51,055 nucleotides of DNA, from the NCBI RefSeq assembly GCF_017308975.1, contig NZ_JADWPD010000051.1, positions 1 through 51,055 of the forward strand. Reading direction: 5' to 3'. Shown here one piece after another: positions 24,301 through 31,200 of this stretch. Under the pieces are notes generated by a model, which saw only the letters and a program-made list of their open reading frames with translations, had not been told where the DNA came from and made no database searches. Position 1 is the stretch's first letter. Every line of letters starts with the position of its first letter. Made by a program: the position numbers and the translations under genes. The DNA is from Amycolatopsis sp. MtRt-6. GTDB taxonomy: Bacteria; Actinomycetota; Actinomycetes; Mycobacteriales; Pseudonocardiaceae.

Positions 24301-24788
24301 CCGGGGTCAGCGCGTTCGGCATGGGCGGCACGAACGTCCACGTGATCGTCGAGGAGGCCCCGGTGCCGGGGCCGCGGGTGACGGCGGACGGCCCGCACGT
24401 CCTGCCGGTGTCCGCGCGGGACGGAAAAGCCTTGCGGGAGGCGCTTGCGGCGCTCCGGGACCGGCTCGCGGCCGACCCGCCGGGCCTCGCCGACGTCGCC
24501 TACACCCTCGCCGTCGGACGCCGGGAGCTCGCCGCCCGCGCGGCCGTGGTCGCGACGACCGCGGCCGAGGCCGTCGAAGCACTCGACGCGCTGCTGGCCG
24601 CCGGGACCGACCTGGCCGGGCCGCCCGGTGCCGCCCGGGAACTGGCCGCCCGCTGGGTCGGCGGCGACGGCGTCGACTGGGTCGCGAGGCACGACGGTGC
24701 CCGCCCGGGGCGGGTGCCGCTCCCGGGCTACCCGTTCCAGCCCAGCAGGTTCTGGATCGACCCGCCGGCTCGGGGAAACCACCCGTGA
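21351..24788 (+). CDS. Hybrid NRPS/PKS: A-PCP-KS, acyltransferase missing
   Basis: 1145 residues. Adenylation domain at ~10-480 (LFTSGSTGTPK near 150, YRTGDLGR, SGKLDEEAL), carrier domain at ~490-565 with phosphopantetheine Ser S521 (GGHSLLL), and a ketosynthase at ~580-1003 with C756 (SACSSSL), EAHGSGT and NIGHLD all intact. After the KS comes a KS-AT linker (LPVSARDGKALREALAAL) and then directly a post-AT linker (WVGGDGVDW, RVPLPGYPFQPSRFW). About 300 residues of AT are absent between them, and no ACP follows. Specificity residues read by eye are D A P H L G G F A K; D235 implies an alpha-amino acid, but the substrate is unresolved. The A domain loads an amino acid; the KS should condense it with a malonyl-type unit supplied in trans. 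ATG 21351 is coupled to the upstream ORF. Confidence 0.9.
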   Translation: MTQAGCLRRFAEIARLSPDRIAVLADGEAVSYGRLAALAGGHAARLLDAGVRPGEFVGLVTGHGTAAVSAILGTLAAGCAYVPLDPTFPRDRLAHQVAAARVAAVLADPGHLDLAEALCRPGAARVVPSGKDTAPLPVPDPGPDTPAYVLFTSGSTGTPKAVAQTHRNLLHVVDNQIATLGITAADRVSLLASFGFDAAIPDLYPALLTGATVVPVDVRAHGVAHAARELARHAVTVYHSTPTVYRYLLDALDGDLPSVRTVLLGGEQATYADVRRGRFAPGCVFVNGYGATEVTFAAQYRLTAADVGETATGPLPIGTALPGYTLTVLDGGELEVSGEYLVDGYFDEPSPAFGTRGGVRSYRTGDLGRVLPDGNLVCLGRLDRQVKVRGFRIELTEVEARLAELPEVAEARAIVRDGELLAYVVPAAGSRPDGTALRAALAEVLPGHAVPTAVTAVPAFPLTVSGKLDEEALPDPRPAAGLEAAGPMTPAQRRVHAIWCAVLGHDRIGTTDAFFDVGGHSLLLGTVQQRLAAEFGAEIPLLDLLEHPTVAAQAAYLEPSTSDAEPAATGEGGEAEPGGDLIAVVGLACRFPGAPDAGAFWWNLCAGTDAIHDYTDDELAALGIGPGLRADPAHVRAGGRLDGVEDFDAGFFGFTAEEAALTDPQHRLFLETAWRALEDTGRDPAREHGPVGVFTATSVNRYFLFHLFGNPAVTGDVDPDDWEGRLPGRQLADHLPGQVAYRLGLTGPAVAVQSACSSSLAAVGLAAQSLAEYRCDLAIAGGVSVTWPRYRAGGMASPDGRCRSFDIAADGAGFGSGAGVVVLRRLSDALADRDHIHAVLPGWAMTNDGADRAGYAVPSPAGQAAAIAEALAVADVDPAEVRLVEAHGSGTPLGDAIEVAALNRVYRDVPAGSCALGSVKTNIGHLDAAAGVAGLIKAVLSVRHGVIPPNLHFTAPHPEVDLAGGPCYVPVKAADWPAVPRRVAGVSAFGMGGTNVHVIVEEAPVPGPRVTADGPHVLPVSARDGKALREALAALRDRLAADPPGLADVAYTLAVGRRELAARAAVVATTAAEAVEALDALLAAGTDLAGPPGAARELAARWVGGDGVDWVARHDGARPGRVPLPGYPFQPSRFWIDPPARGNHP

Positions 24789-24833
24789 GCCGCACGCACC
24801 ACCACACGGCCGCCACCGCGGCCGTGCCGAACT

Positions 24834-24839
24834 GGGGAG
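24834..24839 (+). promoter_or_regulatory. Ribosome binding site fixing a TTG start
   Basis: GGGGAG six bases before TTG 24846 supports this unusual start codon for the second synthetase gene. The same ACTGGGGAG string precedes the small ORF at 21286. Confidence 0.7.
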
Positions 24840-24845
24840 TTCACG

Positions 24846-27800
24846 TTGACCGACACGTTGCCCGGCACGGGCATCGACGGCTTCACCGTGTCCTATGCGG
24901 ACACGACGATCGCCGCACTCGTCCTGGCGCAGGCGGAGCGGACGCCGGACGCGCTCGCCGTGCGGCAGGGCACCACCCGGCTCACCTACGCTGAGCTCGT
25001 CGCCGCGGCCGGGGGCGTCGCCGCCGCCCTGCGCGAGCGCGGGGCAGGCCCGGAAACCCGGGTCGGGGTGTGCGCGCACCGGACGCCCGCGCTCGTGACC
25101 ACCGTCCTCGGGGTCCTGCTGTCCGGCGCCTGCTACGTCCCGCTCGAACCGGGCGGACCACGGGCCCGGCTGTCCGGGATCGTCGCCGACGCCGGGGTCT
25201 CGCTGGTGGTCGGTGACGCCGCGGTCGCGGAATTCGGGCCCGCGCTCGGGGTCGACGTCCCGCCGCCCGCCGCGCCCGGGGCGTGCCCGGCCACGCCGGA
25301 CAGCACCGCGCACGTGCTCTACACCTCCGGGTCGACCGGACGGCCGAAGGGCGTGCTCACCACCCACCGCAACATCGTCGCCTTCGCCGCCGGGTTCGCC
25401 GGGCGGCTGGGCGTCGGCCCGGGCACCCGCACGCTCGGCATCGCCTCGCCCGGGTTCGACGCGTTCACCATGGACGTCTTCGTGCCGCTGGTGACCGGCG
25501 GCTCGGTGCAGCTCGCGAGCACGGCCGACCGCGCGGACCCCGAACGGCTGCGCCGGTTCGTCGTCGAGCACGACGTGAACTGGGGCTTCATCACCCCGAC
25601 GCTGCTGTCCCTGCTGGACCCGGACGACGTCCCCGGCTGGCGGACCATCGCGTGCGGGGGCGAGCCGGTGCCCGCCGAGCTGGCCGCCCGCTGGCTGCCC
25701 GGCCGCCGGTTCTTCAACGTCTACGGCCCGACCGAGACGACCGTCGTCGTGCTCACCGGCGAGGTGACCGGCGTGCCCGCCGATCCGCTGCCGCTGGGGA
25801 CACCGACGCCGAACCACCGCGCGCACGTCGTCGACGCCGAGCTGCGGCCCGTCCCGCCGGGCGAGGTGGGCGAGCTGGTCATCGGCGGGCCCGGGGTGGC
25901 CGCGGGCTACCTGAACAGCCCGGAGCTGACCGCGCGGAAGTTCGTCGGCGACCCGTTCACACCGGGGGAGCGGCTCTACCGCACCGGCGACCTGGCCCGG
26001 CTCCGCCCCGACGGCCGGCTCGAGTTCGCCGGCCGCGCCGACCGCCAGGTGAAGGTCCGCGGCCAGCGGATCGAGCTCGGCGAGGTCGAGGCCGCGCTCG
26101 GCGCCCACCCGGACGTCGACGCCGTCGCGGTCGAAGCCGTGCCGGGCCCGGGCGGCACGCGGCTGGTCGCGTTCCTCACCCCGGAGGCGGCCCCGGCCGA
26201 CGAGGACATCCACGCGTACGCGGGGGACCGGCTGACCGAGGCGATGCGCCCGGCCGCGATCCGGCGGCTGGCCGTCCTGCCGGTCAACACCGTCACCGGC
26301 AAGATCGACCGGCCCGCCCTGCGCGCCCTCGCCGAAAGCGCGCCCGCCGAGGCAGGCACGCCCGCGTCGCCGGTGGAAGCGGTGTGGCGGAAGGTACTGG
26401 GCCGGGGCGCGGGTCCCGACTTCCTCCTTTCCGGCGGGGATTCGATCGCCGCGATGCGGCTGGTCGCGGCGCTGCGGGCCGATCTGGCCGCCGACGTGTC
26501 CGTCGAGGACGTCTTCGCCGGGCGGACCCTGGCCGGTCTCGCGCACCGGGTCGCCGCGGCCGCTCCGCTGACCGGACCCGGCCTGACCACCGGGCACGCG
26601 CCGGCCCTGTCCCCGCCGCAGCGGCGGCTGTGGTTCCTCGACCAGCTCGCCCCGGACGCGGCGCCGTACAACATCGCGATGGCGTTCCGGCTGACCGGCC
26701 CCCTCGACGTCGAGGCGCTGCGCACCGCGCTGCGGGCGGTCGCCGAACGGCACGACGTGCTGCGCTGGCGCATCCGGCCGCTCGACGGCGTCCCCCGGGC
26801 CGACTGCCTGCCGCCGGAAGACGTGGCGCTGCCGGTCGTCCCGGTGGCCGCGGCCGCCGTGGGCGAGCGGCTGGCCGCCGACGCGGCGACGCCGGTGCGG
26901 CTCGACCGCGAACCGCCGTGGCGCGTGCGGCTCTACGCGCTGGGACCGGACGAGCACGTCCTCGGGGTCACGCTGCACCACGCCGTGTTCGACGGCTGGT
27001 CGCAGGAACTGCTCTGCGCCGACCTCTCCGCCGCCTACCGCGGCGAGGCGCTGCCGCCGCTGCCGGTGTCCTACGCGGACTACGCGGTCTGGCGCGCCGA
27101 CCGCGACCGCCGTCGCGAAGCCGTCGACCTGGCCTGGTGGACGGACCACCTGGCGGGTGCGCCGTCCACTGTGGACCTGCCACGGGACCGGCCGCGGCCG
27201 GTCGTGCAGACCTACCACGGCGCGAGCCACTTCCAGGCGTTCCCGGCCGGCGTCGCCGAAGCCGCCGGGGAACTGGCCACACGCACCGGGACCACCCGGG
27301 CCGGCGTGGTGCTGGCGGCGTTCGGGGAGCTGCTGCGCCGGCTCACCGGCGGGGCCGACCACCTGGTCGCCACCGTCGTCGCGGACCGGCAGCTGGCCGA
27401 AACCCAGGACGTCGCCGGGTTCTTCGTGGACATCGTCCCGGTGCGGCTGCGTGCCGGGAACGCGGACTTCGCCGCACTGGTCCGGGATGGCGGAGAAGAG
27501 CTCCTGGCCGCCACCGCCCACCCGGCGGCGCCGATCGACCGGCTCGTGGACGCGCTCGGCGTGTCCCGCGACCCGGCGCGGGCGCCGCTCGTGCAGGTGA
27601 TGGTCAACGTCCTGAACTTCACCGAACCCCGGCTCGACCTGCCCGGGGTCCGCGGGGACTGGCTGCCGGTCGCCAAGCCCGGCTCGCCGTTCGACCTGAC
27701 CGTCTACGTCCTCGAACGCGGCGTCGAGCTGCTCTACAACCCGGACCTGTTCGACGCGAGCCGGATGACGGCGTTGGCCGAGGACTTCACGGCGCTGCTC

Positions 27801-28289
27801 GCGGCGCTCGTCGCCGAGCCGGCACGCCCGGCCATGGCGTGCGCGCCGGAGCTGCCGCGGGCCGCCGTCCGGGCCGCCGCGCCGGGTGCCGCCGGCCGGG
27901 CCCCGGCCCGGGCGGCTCCGGCCCCCGTCGCCGATCCCGCCGCAGTGGCCGCCACCGAAGCCCTCATCGCGGCGGTCTGGCGGGAGGTGCTCGGCCGCGA
28001 CGTGGTGGGCGTGACCGACAACTTCTTCGACCTCGGCGGGCATTCGCTCGCACTGGCCCGCGTCCACGCCGAGGTCACCGCCCGGCTCGGCCGCCGCATC
28101 CCGATGGTGGACCTGTTCACCCACCCCACCGTCCGCGCCCTCGCGACCCACCTCCACGCGGGGGCCGCACCCAGCCCGGAGCTCGCCCGCGCCGCCGAGC
28201 GGGTCGCCGCCCGCCGGGGCCGCACCCCGTCCAGAAGACCCCGCCGCAGTGCCGGCACGACCGGCCAGGAACAGGAGCGACCGCAGTGA
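24846..28289 (+). CDS. NRPS: A-PCP-C-PCP
   Basis: 1147 residues, TTG start. A domain at ~20-500 (LYTSGSTGRPKG, YGPTETT, GYLNSPELTARKF, TGKIDRPAL); PCP1 with S533 in LLSGGDSIAAM; condensation domain at ~590-1010 with intact HHAVFDG (H711, H712, D716); PCP2 with S1067 in DLGGHSLAL; then a basic tail rich in Arg that may dock to the next protein. The specificity residues by eye are D A M F A G V V V K, suggesting a hydrophobic aliphatic residue, with low certainty. The second carrier domain has no A domain in this protein, so it must be loaded in trans or receive a chain already made. The gap to the first gene is 57 bases; the GTGA overlap with the next gene implies coupling. Confidence 0.9.
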   Translation: MTDTLPGTGIDGFTVSYADTTIAALVLAQAERTPDALAVRQGTTRLTYAELVAAAGGVAAALRERGAGPETRVGVCAHRTPALVTTVLGVLLSGACYVPLEPGGPRARLSGIVADAGVSLVVGDAAVAEFGPALGVDVPPPAAPGACPATPDSTAHVLYTSGSTGRPKGVLTTHRNIVAFAAGFAGRLGVGPGTRTLGIASPGFDAFTMDVFVPLVTGGSVQLASTADRADPERLRRFVVEHDVNWGFITPTLLSLLDPDDVPGWRTIACGGEPVPAELAARWLPGRRFFNVYGPTETTVVVLTGEVTGVPADPLPLGTPTPNHRAHVVDAELRPVPPGEVGELVIGGPGVAAGYLNSPELTARKFVGDPFTPGERLYRTGDLARLRPDGRLEFAGRADRQVKVRGQRIELGEVEAALGAHPDVDAVAVEAVPGPGGTRLVAFLTPEAAPADEDIHAYAGDRLTEAMRPAAIRRLAVLPVNTVTGKIDRPALRALAESAPAEAGTPASPVEAVWRKVLGRGAGPDFLLSGGDSIAAMRLVAALRADLAADVSVEDVFAGRTLAGLAHRVAAAAPLTGPGLTTGHAPALSPPQRRLWFLDQLAPDAAPYNIAMAFRLTGPLDVEALRTALRAVAERHDVLRWRIRPLDGVPRADCLPPEDVALPVVPVAAAAVGERLAADAATPVRLDREPPWRVRLYALGPDEHVLGVTLHHAVFDGWSQELLCADLSAAYRGEALPPLPVSYADYAVWRADRDRRREAVDLAWWTDHLAGAPSTVDLPRDRPRPVVQTYHGASHFQAFPAGVAEAAGELATRTGTTRAGVVLAAFGELLRRLTGGADHLVATVVADRQLAETQDVAGFFVDIVPVRLRAGNADFAALVRDGGEELLAATAHPAAPIDRLVDALGVSRDPARAPLVQVMVNVLNFTEPRLDLPGVRGDWLPVAKPGSPFDLTVYVLERGVELLYNPDLFDASRMTALAEDFTALLAALVAEPARPAMACAPELPRAAVRAAAPGAAGRAPARAAPAPVADPAAVAATEALIAAVWREVLGRDVVGVTDNFFDLGGHSLALARVHAEVTARLGRRIPMVDLFTHPTVRALATHLHAGAAPSPELARAAERVAARRGRTPSRRPRRSAGTTGQEQERPQ

Positions 28290-31200
28290 CTCACGACCTC
28301 GAACCCGACCCCGGCACCGAGCCGATCGCGATCGTCGGGATGGCCGCCCGCGTCCCCGGCGCCGGCGACCTGCGCCAGTTCTGGCGCAACCTCGTCGACG
28401 GCGTCGAGTCCATCAAGCCCGCCACCCGCGAGGAGCTCCTCGCCCGCGGTGCGGATCCGGCCACTTTGGACGATCCCAGCTGGGTCAACGCCACGACGGT
28501 GGTCGACGGCTTCGACGAGTTCGACGCCGACCTGTTCGGCATGACCAGCCGCGAGGCCGAGATCACCGACCCGCAGCACCGTGTGTTCCTCGAGGCCTGC
28601 CACTCCGCGCTGACCGACGGCGGCTACGACCCGGCCCGCTACCGCGGGGCGATCGGGGTCTACGGCGGCACCGGGCGGACCGGCTACCTGGTCGAGAACC
28701 TGCTGCGCAACGCGCGCGTCATGGCCTCGCAGCACGGCGGCATCGGGATGTCGACCGGCAACCAGCCGAGCTACCTGACGACGTCGGTGTCCTACAAGCT
28801 CAACCTGCGCGGCCCGAGCCTCGCCATCCACACGGCGTGCTCGACGTCGCTGGTCGCGGTGCACCTGGCCTGCGAGGCCCTGCGCAACGGCGAATGCGAC
28901 ATGGCGCTGGCCGGCGGCGTGAACCTGGAGATGCCGCACGGTATCGGGTACCTGGGCGTCGACGGCTTCACCTCGCCGGACGGGCACGTGCGCGCGTTCG
29001 ACGCCGGCGCCAACGGCACGGTGTGGAGCAGCGGGGTCGGCGTCGTCCTGGTCAAGCGGCTCTCGCAGGCCCTGGAGGACGGCGACCACATCCGGGCGGT
29101 CGTGCTCGGCAACGCGATCAACAACGACGGCGCGACGAAGGTCGGCTTCTCCGCGCCGAGCGTCGCGGGCCAGACCGAGGCGATCGCACAAGCGGTCGGC
29201 ATGGCCGGGGTCGACCCGCGGACCATCGGGTACGTCGAGGCGCACGGCACGGGAACCGCGCTGGGCGACCCGATCGAGATCACCGCGCTGTCCACTGTGT
29301 ACGGCCACGGCGCCGCGGACAGCGGCTGGTGCGCCATCGGGTCGGTGAAGTCGAACATCGGCCACCTGTCCCAGGCGGCCGGCGTCGTCTCCCTGATCAA
29401 GACCGTCCTCGCCATGGAGCACGGGCTGATCCCGCCGACCATCAACTACGCGGAGCCCAACCCGGGCATCGACTTCCCGCGCAGCCCGTTCTACCCGGCG
29501 CGGACGGTGACCAAGTGGGAGGCGGCCGACACCCCGCGGCGGGCCGGCGTGAGCTCGTTCGGCGTCGGCGGCACCAACGCGCACCTGGTGCTCGAGGAGG
29601 CCCCGGCGCCGAGGCGGCCGCGACGGCCGCACCCCGCGCACCTCCTGCGGGTGTCGGCGAAGACGCCGGAAACCCTGGCCGCCGCGGTGGAACGCCTGGC
29701 CGACCGGCTCGCCGGGGACGTCGCCCTCGACCTCGCCGACGTCGCGCACACCCTCGCCGCCGGGCGCACCGAGTACCCGCACCGCGCGGTCGTCGTCGCC
29801 CGCGACCCCGAAGACGCGGTCGATGGCCTGCGTGACCCGCGGCGCCTGCTGACCGCGCAAGCGGCCGAGCTCAAGGTGGCGTTCCTGTTCTCCGGCCAGG
29901 GTGCGCAGTACGCCGGGATGGCCGCCCAGCTGTACCGCAGCGAGCCCGTCTTCGCCGCGGCCGTCGACGAGTGCTGCGAGCTGGCCGGCGTGGCGGGCCT
30001 GAAGGAGCTGATCTTCGACCGCGGCGGGGACGCGAAGCTGCGGGAGACCCGCTACACCCAGCCCGCGCTGTTCGTCGTCGAGTACGCGCTCGCGATGCTG
30101 TGGCGCAGCTGGGGCGTGCGGCCCGGCGCGATGATCGGCCACTCCGTCGGCGAGTACGTCGCCGCGACCGTCGCCGGGGTGTTCACCCTGGCCGACGCGC
30201 TGCGGCTGGTCGTCCGGCGGGGCGAGCTGATGCAGGCCATGCCGGCCGGCGCGATGCTCGCCGTCCAGCTCGACGAAGAGGCCGTGACGCGGCGGCTGCC
30301 CGGAGGCCTGGCGATCGCCGGGGTCAACGGTCCGGGTACCTGCGTCGTCGCCGGGCCGTCCGACGCCGTCGCGGACTTCGCCGCGCTGCTCAGATCGAGT
30401 GACGTGCAGTGCCGCGAGCTGGTGACCTCGCACGCCTTCCACTCGCCGATGATGGACCCGATCCTGGCGGAGTTCACCGAGGCGGTCGCCGCGGTGGGGC
30501 GGTCGGCGCCGTCGCTGCCGTTCCTGTCGAACCTGACCGGCGGCTGGATCACCGACGCCCAGGCCACCGACCCCGCTTACTGGGCCGCGCACCTGCGCCA
30601 GGCCGTCCGGTTCGGCGACTGCGTGCGGACGCTGTTCGCCGGCGGCGACCGCTGGGCGCTCGTCGAGTGCGGTCCCGGGCACCAGCTGGCCGGCCTCGCC
30701 CGCGGCCAGGTGCCGAAGGGCCTGCCCGCGCCGCGGCCGAGCCTCCCGGGCCGCACCGACCGCGAAGGCGACGTCGAAACGCTCTATGCCGCGGCCGGTC
30801 TGCTGTGGACACACGGGGTGGCCGTCGAGCCGGCGAGTTCCGGGTACCGCGTGCCGCTGCCGGGCTATCCGTACGCGCGCAAGCGGTACTGGGTCGATCC
30901 CGACCCGGCCGGGACGGTCGCCGAGCCGGCGCGGCCGAGCGGGCCGCTGCCCCTCGACGAGTGGTTCGCCGTGCCCTCCTGGCGCCAGGCCGGGCCGGAG
31001 CTGCGGCGGGAGCCGTTCGCCTCGTGTCTCGCGTTCGTCGACGACGACGTCCTGCCCGCCCTGCTGCGCGACGCCGAGGTCACGGTCACCGAGGTCCGCC
31101 CGGGCGCGGAGTTCGCCGCCGTCGAAGGTGGCTTCACCGTGCGGCCCGGCGTCCGCGAGGACTACGACGCCCTCGTCGCCGCCCTGGGTGCCCGCCCGGA

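Noticed and set aside
24785..24994. Small frame starting at a GTGA overlap after the first synthetase gene
   Set aside because: It runs through the ribosome site and into the A domain of the next gene in another frame, with His/Arg-rich low-complexity content. No ribosome site of its own.
21339..28157. Very long open frames antisense to the NRPS/PKS genes (up to ~2000 residues)
   Set aside because: They are Arg/Gly/Pro/Asp-rich, lack domain motifs and arise because third-position GC bias removes stops on the complementary frame. The sense frames contain complete catalytic motifs.
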